Positions 35,048-44,776 are shown, numbered from the stretch's first letter. The stretch: 64,000 bases of DNA from Iamia majanohamensis (GCF_028532485.1 NZ_CP116942.1:3658001-3722000), one strand, 5' to 3'. Numbers and translations: made by a program. Notes: generated by a model not told the origin, from the sequence alone.

Positions 35048-36655
35048 GTGATCGCCCTCGATCGGTGGCTCGTCGCCGCTCGGACCCGGACGCGATTCCA
35101 CCTGGACCGGCTTCTTGGGGCCACGGAGAGCGGTGAAGACGGCCGCAACGAGCGCCAGGCCCGCCGCCAGGTACAACGCTGGAGCCATGCCGTCGACGAA
35201 GGCCTGTCGGGAGGCGTCGACCAGGGCGGTTCCGTCCGCACCCATCCGTCCCGCCGCGGCGAGTGCACCGCCGATTCCCGAGGTCACCGGTTCAGCGACC
35301 TCGGGTGGCAGGGAGACGGCGGTCGGCTCGATGTTCGACCGATAGGCAGAGTTCAGGACCGAACCGATCAGGGCGATGCCCACGGCGCCGCCCATCTCGC
35401 GCACCGTGTCGTTGAGCGCCGAGGCGACACCCTGCTTCTCCTCGGGGAGCGAAGAGGTGATCGCTGCGGTGGACGGGCTCATGGCGAGTCCGACACCGGC
35501 TCCGAGCACGAGGATGCCAGGGAGCACCGAGAGGTACCCTCCGCCAGGATCCGCGAGGGTGGCGAAGAGGACCAGACCTCCTGCGAGCAGCAGCATCCCG
35601 GTGACGAGGGTCCGCCGGAAGCCGATCCGCTCGGCGATGGTCGGGGCGATCGTGGACAGCGGCATCATCATCGCCGCCATCGGAAGCAGCCCCGACGCCG
35701 CCTTCAACGCGGAGTAGCCGAGGACGGCCTGGAGGTACTGCACCAGCACCAGGAACAGAGAGAACATGACGGCGAACACCACGAAGAGGTTGATCGAGCC
35801 GGCGGCGAGGCCGCGGAGCGCGAAGACGCGCACGTCGACCAGCGGGTGATCCCGGCGGAGCTCGACGAGCACGAACGCGACGGTGCCGAGCAGTCCGGCA
35901 GCCACCGCAGCCACCGTGACCGCATCGGTCCACCCCCGCTCGGGCCCCTCGTGGAAGGCCAAGACGAGCCCACCGACGGCGAGGATCGACAGCAGCGAGC
36001 CCGCGATGTCGAAGCCCGCACCGGTGTGTTCGACCGAGTGCGGGACGAACGCTGCGGTCAGCACGAAGGAGACAGCAGCCAGAGCGATCGGAAGGGCGAA
36101 GACCCACGGCCAGGTGGCGTTGTCGATGATCGCGGCCGAGGCGAAGAGCCCGATGATGCCGCCCGCACCCGCGAACCCTGCCCAGGTGCCGATGGCCTTG
36201 GCTTGCTCCTCTCGCGGGAAGCTCGTGGTGATGACCGACAGGGTGACGGGCATCACCATCGCTGCGGACAGTCCGGCGAGGACGCGCAGCGCGATGAGCA
36301 CACCCGGCTCGCTCGCGAAGGAGGAGGCCAGGTTGATCAGCGAGAACGCCACAAGACCGATCATGAGGACCGGCTTGCGCCCCCATCGGTCGCCGATCGC
36401 CCCCACGGGCATGAGGAGCGCAGCGAGGGCGAGGGTGTAGCCGTTGATGATCCACAGCAGCTCGCTCTGGGAGGCATCGAGATCCGCAGCCAACGCCTGT
36501 TGCGCGACGTTGAGGCCCGACACCGAGGCGACGACCGCCACGAGCGCGACGCACATGGCGGCCAGGACGAGCAGCCGACGACGCGGGTCCACGATGACCT
36601 CGTCGTGGAGGCCCGGGATCTCAGGCGGCGGGCCGAGTTGGGTGGTGGTCGTCAA
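35039..36655 (-). CDS. DHA2-family MFS exporter
   Basis: A 538-residue, 14-helix exporter, intact. Visible motifs include MPVGAIGDRWGRKPVLMIGL (motif A between helices 2 and 3) and the long hydrophobic halves on either side of a central loop. Divergent from a TetR gene 104 bases away, which probably represses it. Substrate unknown. Confidence 0.88.
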   Translation of the reverse strand: MTTTTQLGPPPEIPGLHDEVIVDPRRRLLVLAAMCVALVAVVASVSGLNVAQQALAADLDASQSELLWIINGYTLALAALLMPVGAIGDRWGRKPVLMIGLVAFSLINLASSFASEPGVLIALRVLAGLSAAMVMPVTLSVITTSFPREEQAKAIGTWAGFAGAGGIIGLFASAAIIDNATWPWVFALPIALAAVSFVLTAAFVPHSVEHTGAGFDIAGSLLSILAVGGLVLAFHEGPERGWTDAVTVAAVAAGLLGTVAFVLVELRRDHPLVDVRVFALRGLAAGSINLFVVFAVMFSLFLVLVQYLQAVLGYSALKAASGLLPMAAMMMPLSTIAPTIAERIGFRRTLVTGMLLLAGGLVLFATLADPGGGYLSVLPGILVLGAGVGLAMSPSTAAITSSLPEEKQGVASALNDTVREMGGAVGIALIGSVLNSAYRSNIEPTAVSLPPEVAEPVTSGIGGALAAAGRMGADGTALVDASRQAFVDGMAPALYLAAGLALVAAVFTALRGPKKPVQVESRPGPSGDEPPIEGDHSR

Positions 36656-36759
36656 AGTTGGCTCCTGGTGTCATCGATCCGGCAACCGAGGGGCACCGTC
36701 TAGCACGTATCGTCATCTAGAGGACAACCTGTAGCGGAGAGGATGGTACGTTCGTCCAC

Positions 36760-37368
36760 GTGAGCGACGGGCCGAGCGTTGATCCGCGCGTGGCACGCAC
36801 CCGCCACGACGTCTTGGCCGCGGCGCGCGCTGTCCTCCTCGACGAAGGATGGGAGCGTGTCACCCTGGCCAGGGTTGCCGAGCGCAGCGGGTACGCCCGC
36901 ACGACCTTGTACCGACACTGGCCACAGCGCCTCGACCTGCTCAGGGACCTGATCCGCGAAGAAGGTCGCCTGACCCACACCGCCAAGACGGGCGACCTGC
37001 GCGCAGACCTCGTCGCAGAGCTGGAAGCGTTCCGGGTTGCCCTCACCACCACTGGCTTCGGCTCGGTGTTCATCGCCATCGGCCAACAGGCGGGCGACGA
37101 TCCTGAGTTCGCAGACCTGAACCGGGAGATGCGCGCCGAGGGCGGGCGGGTCCTGCACGGGATCGTGGCCGACGGGGTGCAGCGTGGCGAGCTCGCGAGC
37201 GACCTCAGGCCAGACGCAGCCATCCCGCAGTTGGTCGGTCCAGTGCTGTTCCGCCATCTGTTCGAGCCCGACGACGTCCTCGATTCCGAATTCGTCCTGT
37301 CGGTGGTCGACTGGTTCCTGGCTGCTGCCCGGGAGGGCGAACCCGTGTCGCCGGCACCCTCCGGCTAG
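36760..37368 (+). CDS. TetR-family regulator divergent from an MFS exporter
   Basis: A 202-residue regulator starting at GTG 36760 with HTH VTLARVAERSGYARTTLYRH and WPQRLDLLRDLI, then a helical domain with a TetR_C-like end (VVDWFLAAAREG). The 104-base gap to the divergent exporter contains TCTAG and CTAGA half sites separated by 13 bases (about 36701-36723), a possible operator. Confidence 0.88.
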   Translation: MSDGPSVDPRVARTRHDVLAAARAVLLDEGWERVTLARVAERSGYARTTLYRHWPQRLDLLRDLIREEGRLTHTAKTGDLRADLVAELEAFRVALTTTGFGSVFIAIGQQAGDDPEFADLNREMRAEGGRVLHGIVADGVQRGELASDLRPDAAIPQLVGPVLFRHLFEPDDVLDSEFVLSVVDWFLAAAREGEPVSPAPSG

Positions 37369-37564
37369 TCGCCGGGCCTGCGCCCCGACGACGGCGGCGT
37401 CCGGGTGGAGCGCGCCGCGACTCCCGTCGAACCCGCGGGTGCACACCCGTGAGCGACGACCGGAGAGTCCGAGGGGCGGGCTGCGCTGCGTGACACATTT
37501 CGGCGGGGGGCTCGTGCAGCTCGCGGTACGGGGACAGCCCTTCCCGGAGGCCAGGCACCCGGTC

Positions 37565-37579
37565 TAGACAATTGGTCTA
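37565..37579. promoter_or_regulatory. Candidate TetR operator
   Basis: Perfect arms TAGAC (37565-37569) and GTCTA (37575-37579) around AATTG. It lies 54 bases before a deleted TetR gene and the operon that follows, so it may be the operator that regulator once used. Confidence 0.55.
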
Positions 37580-37632
37580 AACGCGAGTTAGAACCGGCAG
37601 CACACCGCGATGGTCAAGACGGGAGGTGACAG

Positions 37633-37947
37633 ATGAGGGAGGTCACTCACCCCGTTGCGGACGCGCCCCCCAAGGCTGCGGCGGTGTTCGCTGCCCGCGG
37701 CGTCGATGACACGCGCATGGAGGACGTCGTCGGTGCGACCGCCCTGGCACGGTCATCTCCGCCTAGGTCCACTGACCACATCGCCGAAGACGAGATGACC
37801 GCCTCGGCCATCGTCGGTGCCGTCACCATGGTCGGTCTCCACCACGTCCTCGCTGGCAGACCCGTCGACCCGCCGGCCATGTCCCAGCGACTCGACGGCC
37901 TGATCCTGCACGGTCTCGCGCCCACCCCGGCAAGGAAGAACCAATGA
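37633..37947 (+). pseudogene. TetR-family regulator with an internal deletion
   Basis: A 104-residue product. Residues 10-42 match the first part of a TetR HTH (AAAVFAARGVDDTRMEDVVG, ATALARS). It then jumps to a typical TetR C terminus (ASAIVGAVTMVGLHHVLAGR, LDGLILHGLA). The recognition-helix end and about 100 residues of the ligand domain are missing, so it cannot be a normal repressor. Its stop overlaps the next start in ATGA. Confidence 0.6.
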
Positions 37948-39065
37948 CGACCATCCGCATCCGGCCTCAGCACGACCGACGCAAACCCCCACGCCTCCGC
38001 TACACGAGGGACGAGCTGCTCGCCGACCCCCCCTTCGTCACGCGCATCGAGCGCGACGGGGTCCTCCTGCACGGCGGCTACGACGCCGAGGGCCGCTACC
38101 TGCCGCCTCGATCGACGTTCAGGGTGCCGGCCATCGCAGCGTGGAGCGAACAGCTCGCCTCGGCCGGAGCTCCGAGCCGGGTCATCGAGCCCGACGCCGT
38201 CGACCGGGCGTTCGTGCCCAACACCGAACAAGCAAAGATGCTCCTGCGAAACGGCGCCACTGGCGCCATGACCCGAATCCTGACCCTCATCGGAGTCGTC
38301 GAAGGGTTCGGCAACGACGGCATCAAGCTCATCCCGGAGATGGACCTCCAGGAGTTCGTGGTCGAACCTCTCGACGAGACCTGCCTCGGTCACCTCTTCG
38401 ACGGACTTCTCGAGGCTCACGGGAACGACGAGGCCGGGCGAGGCGACGAGGCCGGACATGACCAGATGTGGTTCGCCGTCCGCAACGCAGCGCTGGCGGA
38501 CCCGCCGGTCACGCTCGACATGTTCGAGAACCTCCCGATCGCGCCACCGCCCGGCTACCAGGGTCCGGCCAAGCCAGCCCCCGAGGCGATCACCGTCGGT
38601 GGCATGCTCGACGGGCTCCGCGAGGACGTCGCCCCCGAGCTGCAGCTGCTCGTGCGGGCCATGGTCCAGATCCTGGTGATCGAGCTCCTCGCATATCACA
38701 CCTTCGCGTGGGCATCGGAGGTGCTCGGCGACCCGACCTGCAGCGCCGACGCCGAGTTCGCCCGGGCCACCATCGACCACATCCGCACCGACGAGGACAT
38801 CCATGTCGGCTACCTCCAATGCGGCCTCGCCGAGCTCGCCACCCTGACGGTGCGCACCACCGACGGCGGCACCATCGCTGGGGCCGACCTGGTCGATGCC
38901 GCCTGCCGGTCCGCTCTCGCCAACCAGACCGGTGCCCGCTTCGACCGCATCCTCGAGTACCGCCTCGCCCAGGTGCGCGCCGAGCTCGCCGCCCACTCCG
39001 ACGGCGAACGGCTGACCGCCGAGTTCGACGCCCTCGCCACGCAGCCCGCCGAAGCACTCAGGTGA
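37944..39065 (+). CDS. Unknown protein with two ExxH motifs (possible diiron, ferritin-like)
   Basis: A 373-residue soluble protein of no family I recognise. Two ExxH motifs in helical context, EAGH at 169-172 and EDIH at 284-287, with further acidic residues in helices between (IELLAYH near 246-252), resemble the metal sites of ferritin-like diiron oxidases. That reading is inference. It is coupled to the TetR remnant (ATGA overlap) and followed by MMPL and thioesterase genes, so it probably acts in the same lipid-related operon. Confidence 0.6.
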   Translation: MTTIRIRPQHDRRKPPRLRYTRDELLADPPFVTRIERDGVLLHGGYDAEGRYLPPRSTFRVPAIAAWSEQLASAGAPSRVIEPDAVDRAFVPNTEQAKMLLRNGATGAMTRILTLIGVVEGFGNDGIKLIPEMDLQEFVVEPLDETCLGHLFDGLLEAHGNDEAGRGDEAGHDQMWFAVRNAALADPPVTLDMFENLPIAPPPGYQGPAKPAPEAITVGGMLDGLREDVAPELQLLVRAMVQILVIELLAYHTFAWASEVLGDPTCSADAEFARATIDHIRTDEDIHVGYLQCGLAELATLTVRTTDGGTIAGADLVDAACRSALANQTGARFDRILEYRLAQVRAELAAHSDGERLTAEFDALATQPAEALR

Positions 39066-39218
39066 CGGTCGCCATCGACCTCGACCTCTGCCATTGCCGC
39101 GACCGAGACCACGGGCTCGATCGCGTCAGTTCGAGCTCGGCCACGCCACGCCACGACGCCCCCTGGCGCGACGTCGCCGGCGCTCCGGCATCCGCTTGAC
39201 CGGCCCTCCGGGAGCTCC

Positions 39219-41462
39219 ATGAACTCGCGGCTGTACCGCTTGGGCCGCTTCTCCGCGACCCATCCACGGCACGTCATCGCCGGGTGGCTGATCGGCATCG
39301 GGGTGATCGCTGCGCTGTCCATCGGGTTCGGCGAAGCGACCACCGACAACATCGAGGTGCCCGGAACACCGTCACAGCAGGCTCTCGACCAGCTCGAGCG
39401 ACGCTTCCCGGAGCAGGCCGGAGGGCGGGCCGTCGCCGTGTTCGCGACCACCGACGGACGCGTCGACGACCCTGACAACCAAGCTGCGATCGGCGAGACC
39501 CTCGAGCGCATCGCGGCCCTCGACCACGTGGGCCAGGTCATCGACCCCTTCGGGCCCGCAGCCGCGCTGCTCCAGTCCCCCGACGGGACGGTCGCCTACG
39601 CCCAGATCATCTACGACATCGGCGCCCGGTCGGTGCCGGGGGATCAGATCGAAGCACTGTTCGACACCGCCGGCCCGGCCCGAGCGGCCGGGATCGAGGT
39701 CGGCTACGGAGGTCAGGTCGTCGAACGAACCGATCCTGAGCAGGCGCGGACCTCCGAGATCATCGGGCTGGTCGTCGCAGTGATCGTCCTGCTCGTGGCG
39801 TTCGGCTCCGTGATCGCCATGACCGCCCCCCTGCTGGGCGCGATCCTCGGAGTCGGCGTCGGACTCCTCCTCATCAGGCTCCTTGCCACTGGCATGGACG
39901 TCATCTCGGTCGCCCCGACCATGGCGTCGATGATCGGGATCGCAGTCGGCATCGACTACGCCCTGTTCGTCGTCACCCGCCACCGGCAACACCTCGCCGA
40001 CGGCCTCGACCCCGCTGAGTCGATCGGCCTGGCCATCGACTCTGCGGGCCGCTCGGTCATCTTCGCTGGCGTGACCGTGATTATCTCGATGCTGGGCCTG
40101 ACACTGGTCGGCATCCCGCTGATCGCCAGCATGGGTGTGTCGGTCGCGATCACCGTGGCCGTTGCGGTGGTCGTCGCCATCACCTTCCTGCCCGCGATGC
40201 TCGGCCTGGTCGGCTCCAACATCGACCGGCTCCGGACCCCCTTCGTGCGGGTCCGCGCCGAGGTCGACCCCGAATCCGCGTCGGCGTGGAGCGCACGATG
40301 GGCACGAGCCGTCACCAGCCGGCCCTGGACGGCACTCGCGGTTGGTGTCCCCCTGCTCCTCGTGCTTGCCATACCTGCGTTCAGCCTGCACACCGGATGG
40401 CCCGACGCCCGCAACCGACCCGAGGGATCGCCGCCTCGCGTCGCCTTCGACCTGCTCACCCGAGGTTTCGGCATCGGAGCCAACGCGCCACTGCTCGTGG
40501 TCATCGATCTGACCGACGCCGAACCCGACGCCGCCGGAACCATCGCTGAGAGACTCGGCCGCCTGCCCGAGGTCCAGCAGGTCACGCCTCCGCTGCCCAA
40601 CGAAGCGGGCACCAGTGCGATCGTGCTGGTCACCCCCTCCAGCGGCCCCGAAGACGAAGCCACGGCCGACCTGGTGCGGGCCATCCGCGCCCAGACCGCA
40701 ATCGAAGATCAGACCGGAACGCAGCTCGAGGTGACCGGCGCGACCGCCTTCTACATCGACATCTCCGAACGCCTCAACGACCGCCTCCCCATCTTCATCG
40801 CGTCCGTCGTCCTGCTCAGCTTCCTCCTGCTCACCGCCGTGTTCAGAGCCCCAGTCGTCGCAGCCAAAGCGGCGGCCATGAACCTCCTGGGCATCTCCGC
40901 CTCGTACGGCGTGATCGTCGCAGTGTTCCAGTGGGGCTGGGCCAAGGATCTCATCGGGCTCGAGCAGACGGTGCCCATCATCTCGTTCCTGCCGATGGCA
41001 CTGTTCGCCGTGCTCTTCGGCCTCTCCATGGACTACGAGGTGTTCATCCTGTCGCGGGTCCGCGAGGCATGGCTCGCCAACGGAGACAACACGAAGGCCA
41101 TCGTGCACGGCCTCACCGCCAGTGCACGGGTCATCACCGCCGCCGCCGCCATCATGTTCGCGGTGTTCGCCAGCTTCGTCGCTGGCGATAGCACGGAGAT
41201 CAAGATGTTCGGCCTCGGTCTCGCCGTCGCAGTCCTGCTCGACGCGACCGTCATCAGGCTGCTGCTCGTGCCGGCCACGATGCGCCTTCTCGGCGACGCG
41301 AACTGGTGGATCCCCAGATGGCTCGACCGGGCCATGCCACACCTCGACGTCGAGGGCGTCGAGGACGGCGCACACCTCGACGTCGAGGGCGTCGAGGACG
41401 GCGCACACCTCGACCCGCCCCCCGACAAGGTCCGTGACCGGACTGATGTGGAGACCCGATGA
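39219..41462 (+). CDS. MMPL/RND-family transporter
   Basis: A 747-residue polytopic membrane protein with the two-half RND layout: first helix near 12-30, loop, helices from about 180 to 330, second loop, then helices from about 510 to 700 (IIGLVVAVIVLLVAFGSVIA; LPMALFAVLFGLSMDYEVFI). The C-terminal tail carries an 11-residue tandem repeat. The thioesterase gene follows with a 4-base overlap. Likely exports a lipid or acyl product; substrate unknown. Confidence 0.87.
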   Translation: MNSRLYRLGRFSATHPRHVIAGWLIGIGVIAALSIGFGEATTDNIEVPGTPSQQALDQLERRFPEQAGGRAVAVFATTDGRVDDPDNQAAIGETLERIAALDHVGQVIDPFGPAAALLQSPDGTVAYAQIIYDIGARSVPGDQIEALFDTAGPARAAGIEVGYGGQVVERTDPEQARTSEIIGLVVAVIVLLVAFGSVIAMTAPLLGAILGVGVGLLLIRLLATGMDVISVAPTMASMIGIAVGIDYALFVVTRHRQHLADGLDPAESIGLAIDSAGRSVIFAGVTVIISMLGLTLVGIPLIASMGVSVAITVAVAVVVAITFLPAMLGLVGSNIDRLRTPFVRVRAEVDPESASAWSARWARAVTSRPWTALAVGVPLLLVLAIPAFSLHTGWPDARNRPEGSPPRVAFDLLTRGFGIGANAPLLVVIDLTDAEPDAAGTIAERLGRLPEVQQVTPPLPNEAGTSAIVLVTPSSGPEDEATADLVRAIRAQTAIEDQTGTQLEVTGATAFYIDISERLNDRLPIFIASVVLLSFLLLTAVFRAPVVAAKAAAMNLLGISASYGVIVAVFQWGWAKDLIGLEQTVPIISFLPMALFAVLFGLSMDYEVFILSRVREAWLANGDNTKAIVHGLTASARVITAAAAIMFAVFASFVAGDSTEIKMFGLGLAVAVLLDATVIRLLLVPATMRLLGDANWWIPRWLDRAMPHLDVEGVEDGAHLDVEGVEDGAHLDPPPDKVRDRTDVETR
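41338..41414 (+). repeat. 33-bp tandem repeat inside the MMPL tail
   Basis: Two full 33-base units (41338-41370, 41371-41403) and a third partial unit of 11 bases, apparently identical, encode HLDVEGVEDGA repeated in frame. Length is a multiple of three, so copy number can change without breaking the gene. Confidence 0.85.
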
Positions 41463-42148
41463 ACCTGGACGAATCCTCAGAACAGCTCGCCGCCCGAACC
41501 GATCTCGCCGCTGCGATGCAGGAGCTCGGCCACGCCCTGGTCGGCCACCACCTGGACCTCGCCACGGCGACCGAGCTCGCAGAGACAGCGCGCAAGTACA
41601 CCGCGACCGTTCAACAGGGCCAACCACGAGACCGCGCAACCGAGATGATGACCAGCCCACGAGCGGCCGCTGCGCTCGGTGGACGTCGGGCGCTCATCGA
41701 GGACGGCGAGGAGATCGACCTTTTCCGCGACTCGATCGTGTCCGGGCGCACCAACCCCATGGGCATCAACGTCCACGTCGTCCGCCGAGGCGACGCGGCA
41801 GTGGCCGTCACCGCGCTCGGGCCGGCATTCGAAGGTGCGCCCGGCCGGGCTCACGGCGGGATCGTGGGCGCCATCCTCGACGAGACGATGGGCCACGTCC
41901 TGCCCCTCATCGGCGAGATGGCCTACACCGCGAACCTCACGATCGACTACATCGGGCCAGCGCCACTCGGGGTCGAGGTCACCTTCACCGCACGCCTACG
42001 GGACCGAGCCGGTCGAAAGCTCTGGATCGAAGCCGTCGGCGAGTCCGCCGACGGCGTCTTCGTGCGCGCCGAAGCTCTCTTCCTCGCCGTCGACCTCACC
42101 AGGTTCACCAGCTCAGACCGTCCGGCCAGCCCGCGGCAGACCCCGTGA
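41459..42148 (+). CDS. PaaI-type hotdog thioesterase
   Basis: A 229-residue protein whose C-terminal 140 residues form a 4HBT hotdog domain, with the active-site segment GRAHGGIVGAILDETMGHVL and a typical strand pattern after it (TANLTIDYIGPAPLGVEVTF). The N-terminal 80 residues are helical and not assigned. It is coupled to the MMPL gene (ATGA overlap). It would hydrolyse an acyl-CoA, releasing acid for export or turnover. Confidence 0.82.
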   Translation: MNLDESSEQLAARTDLAAAMQELGHALVGHHLDLATATELAETARKYTATVQQGQPRDRATEMMTSPRAAAALGGRRALIEDGEEIDLFRDSIVSGRTNPMGINVHVVRRGDAAVAVTALGPAFEGAPGRAHGGIVGAILDETMGHVLPLIGEMAYTANLTIDYIGPAPLGVEVTFTARLRDRAGRKLWIEAVGESADGVFVRAEALFLAVDLTRFTSSDRPASPRQTP

Positions 42149-42223
42149 GGTTCTGCGGGCCGCGAGCCTGGTCGCGGCTCCTGCGACCCGAGCGGGCTGG
42201 TCAGGAACAGGAGAGCCGGCGGC

Positions 42224-43360
42224 TCACGCCGTCTCGGCCTCTTCGGCGAAGCGGACCACGACATCCGCGTACTCGTTGACCATGTCGAGAACGACCTGGC
42301 CGGCCCTTCTGGTCGTGTTCATCTGCCCCACGACCTGCCCGACGAAGTAGGTGGCGAGCTCCTGGGCGCCGGAGCCGGGCGTACTGGCGGAACGGTTGAT
42401 CCGGACCTGCGCTTCGGAGACGAGCAGCGGCTGCAGCGGCATGCCGAGCGGTCCCGGCCCGTCCGTGCGCTCCCACTCCTCGGTCCAGCTGGTCTTGAGC
42501 ATCCGTGCCGGCTTGCCCGTGATGGAGCGCGACCGCACGGTGTCCTTGGACCGGGCGGCGAGGTACTTCTCCTTGATGACCGGTAGCGTCTCGGCCTCCT
42601 CGGTGGTGAGCCACACAGAGCCGCACCACACTCCCTGGGCCCCCAAGGCCATGGCTGCGGCGACCTGGCGCCCGTTGCCGATGCCGCCCGCCGCCAGCAC
42701 CGGGATGGGGGCGACAGCATCGACCACCTCTGGAACCAGCACCATGGTGGCGACCTCACCGGTGTGACCGCCGCCCTCGGTGCCCTGGGCGACGACGATG
42801 TCGACCCCGATCTCCTTGTGCCGCAGCGCGTGCTCCCTGGTGCCGGCAAGCGCTGCCACCAAGACGTCGTCGGCGTGGGCCCGCTCGATCAGAGCGGCGG
42901 GAGGCGGCCCGAGGGCGCTGGCGATGAGCCTGATCGGATGCTCGAAGGCCACGGCGAGAAGCGGCTCGTAGCCCTTCGGCGACACGTTCATGCCGCCCAT
43001 TCGCGAGATCGCCCGGCGTTGCTCGTCGTCGAGCTCAGGTACGCCGTACCTGACCATGATGTCATCGACGAACGCCTGCTGTTCGGCCGGGAGAAGGTGG
43101 CGGAGGGCTTCTCGGTCGAGGCCTCCCTCCTCGGCTCCCTCGTACTTCTGCGGCAACAGCAGATCGACACCGTAGGGCTTGCCGCCGACGTGCTCGTCGA
43201 TCCAGGTGAGATCGATCTCGAGCTGCTGGGGTGTGTGGGCAACCGCGCCGAGCACCCCGAAGCCACCGGCGTTCGTCACCGCGGCAACCACGTCGCGGCA
43301 GTGGCTGAACGCCAGGATCGGATACTCGACACCGAGCATGACGGCGACTGCCGTCTTCAT
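42224..43360 (-). CDS. Nitronate monooxygenase-like FMN enzyme
   Basis: A 378-residue TIM-barrel flavoenzyme of the 2-nitropropane dioxygenase family. Visible: YPILAFSHCRDVVAAVTNAG at the N terminus, GTEGGGHTGEVATM with the usual active-site His, and the FMN phosphate site LAAGGIGNGRQVAAAMALGA. Many members act on unsaturated acyl-CoA or are uncharacterised. A second family member is at 59800. It follows the P450 gene at 43391 by 30 bases and may share its transcript. Confidence 0.85.
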   Translation of the reverse strand: MKTAVAVMLGVEYPILAFSHCRDVVAAVTNAGGFGVLGAVAHTPQQLEIDLTWIDEHVGGKPYGVDLLLPQKYEGAEEGGLDREALRHLLPAEQQAFVDDIMVRYGVPELDDEQRRAISRMGGMNVSPKGYEPLLAVAFEHPIRLIASALGPPPAALIERAHADDVLVAALAGTREHALRHKEIGVDIVVAQGTEGGGHTGEVATMVLVPEVVDAVAPIPVLAAGGIGNGRQVAAAMALGAQGVWCGSVWLTTEEAETLPVIKEKYLAARSKDTVRSRSITGKPARMLKTSWTEEWERTDGPGPLGMPLQPLLVSEAQVRINRSASTPGSGAQELATYFVGQVVGQMNTTRRAGQVVLDMVNEYADVVVRFAEEAETA

Positions 43361-43390
43361 GTTCTCACAACCCCTGGTCGTCCATGTCGG

Positions 43391-44641
43391 TCAGAAGGAG
43401 ATGGGCACGCAGCGGGGGCCGCGCACCTGCCCGCCCGTCCAGGTGACGGCGTCTGGGTCAGAGAGGCGAAAGGTCGGGACCCGCTGGAGGAACGTCGTCA
43501 GCGCAACCCTGATCTCCATGCGCGCCAGGTTGGATCCCAGACAGCGATGGATGCCCGAACCGAACGCGAAGTGACGGTTCCGCTGCCGGTCGATGACGAA
43601 ACGGTCTGCGTCCTCGAACAATCCGGGGTCGTGGTTTCCCGCCGGGAAGGCCATGAGGACCTTGTCCCCCTCTCGCATGGGGCACCCCTTGAACTCGGTG
43701 TCCTCGGTCACGTAGCGGGCCATGGTCACAGGGCTGTAGAAGCGGAGGAACTCCTCGACCGCCGTCGGCATGAGCTCGGGCTCGTCTCGCAGGCGCTGCT
43801 GATCCTCGGGGTGGGTGGCCAGATGCCACAGAGCCGACCCGATGTTGCTCCACGTGGTGTCGATGCCGGCCACCAGCAACAGGAAACAGGTGCCGAGGAG
43901 ATGCTGGTCGGAGATTGGCTCGCCGGTCTCGGCCTCGATGAGCATGGTGATGATGTCGTCGGGCCGCGTGCCCGGCGCCATCGCTCGGCGCTCGGCCACT
44001 GCGTCCATGAAGTACAGGGTCATCTCGCCCAGCGCGTCCATGGCGCCATCGATGTTCTGGAAGCCGTTCTGAAGGGTGCGGACGACCCAACTGGTGAACC
44101 TCTCCTCGTCCTCGACGGCCACGCCGAGCATCTGGGCGATGATCCGCACCGGGATGTGTCGCGCATAGTCGGACGCCGCGTCGCCTCGGCCGTCACTGAA
44201 GTGCTCGTCGATCAGCTGGTGGGCCAGCTCGCCGGTGATCGGCGTCATCTCGTCGATCGCCGTCGGACCGAATGCGGGCAGGAGCAGCCGCCGCGCCCAC
44301 GTGTGCACCGGCGGGTCGGAGCTGATGGGAGGAACGGGCAGTACGTCGTTGATGGGCTGATCGAAGGGGGAGGCGACGATGATGTCCCGCGACGAGAACC
44401 GGTCGGTGTCGTGCGCGATGTCGGACAGGTCTTCGTACCGCACCGGCAACCACGTGCGCTGGCGGCGGTCGGTGAAGGCGATGGGGCACCGTTCACGCTG
44501 CTCCGCCCACCGCCGCTCGGGGTGGACGACGTAGTCAGGATCCATCAGGTCGAAGTCGGTCGCCCAGTCGCCGACGGGTCCGTGGTCCTGCTCAACGCCG
44601 CTACGGAACCGGAGACCGCCGTTGGGGGTGGTGTCAGTCAT
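43391..44641 (-). CDS. Cytochrome P450
   Basis: A 416-residue P450 with I helix AGIDTTWSN, ExxR in EEFLRFYSP, and heme loop FGSGIHRCLGSNLAR. The ATG at 44641 has a GGGGAGAA ribosome site. Closely similar along its length to the P450 at 56791. A 3Fe-4S ferredoxin gene lies 135 bases upstream on the same strand, its likely redox partner. An inverted repeat (44668-44692) sits in that gap. Confidence 0.92.
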   Translation of the reverse strand: MTDTTPNGGLRFRSGVEQDHGPVGDWATDFDLMDPDYVVHPERRWAEQRERCPIAFTDRRQRTWLPVRYEDLSDIAHDTDRFSSRDIIVASPFDQPINDVLPVPPISSDPPVHTWARRLLLPAFGPTAIDEMTPITGELAHQLIDEHFSDGRGDAASDYARHIPVRIIAQMLGVAVEDEERFTSWVVRTLQNGFQNIDGAMDALGEMTLYFMDAVAERRAMAPGTRPDDIITMLIEAETGEPISDQHLLGTCFLLLVAGIDTTWSNIGSALWHLATHPEDQQRLRDEPELMPTAVEEFLRFYSPVTMARYVTEDTEFKGCPMREGDKVLMAFPAGNHDPGLFEDADRFVIDRQRNRHFAFGSGIHRCLGSNLARMEIRVALTTFLQRVPTFRLSDPDAVTWTGGQVRGPRCVPISF

Positions 44642-44667
44642 CACTGATTCTCCCCTTGTGGTGAGGT

Positions 44668-44692
44668 GATGAGACATTATACGCCGCTCATC
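44668..44692. promoter_or_regulatory. Inverted repeat ahead of the P450 gene
   Basis: Arms GATGAG (44668-44673) and CTCATC (44687-44692), perfect, spaced by 13 bases that include TTATAC. Possible operator or promoter element. Confidence 0.4.
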
Positions 44693-44776
44693 TCGTGAAT
44701 CGACAATGGCGGCGTCGTGCGGAGGGTGCGGCGGACCTCGGCGACGCCCTCCCACGAGCGGGTCAGCCATGCCCGA

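Noticed and set aside
41338-41414. Possible CRISPR-like repeats
   Set aside because: Units are directly abutting with no spacers and lie inside a coding frame; a coding tandem repeat explains them.
39372-41660. A 762-codon leftward frame opposite the second MMPL gene
   Set aside because: Acidic, Gly/Asp/His-rich shadow of a membrane protein gene.
42161-42180. Hairpin GAGCC/GGCTC between convergent genes as a terminator
   Set aside because: Five-base arms without a U tract are too weak to call.
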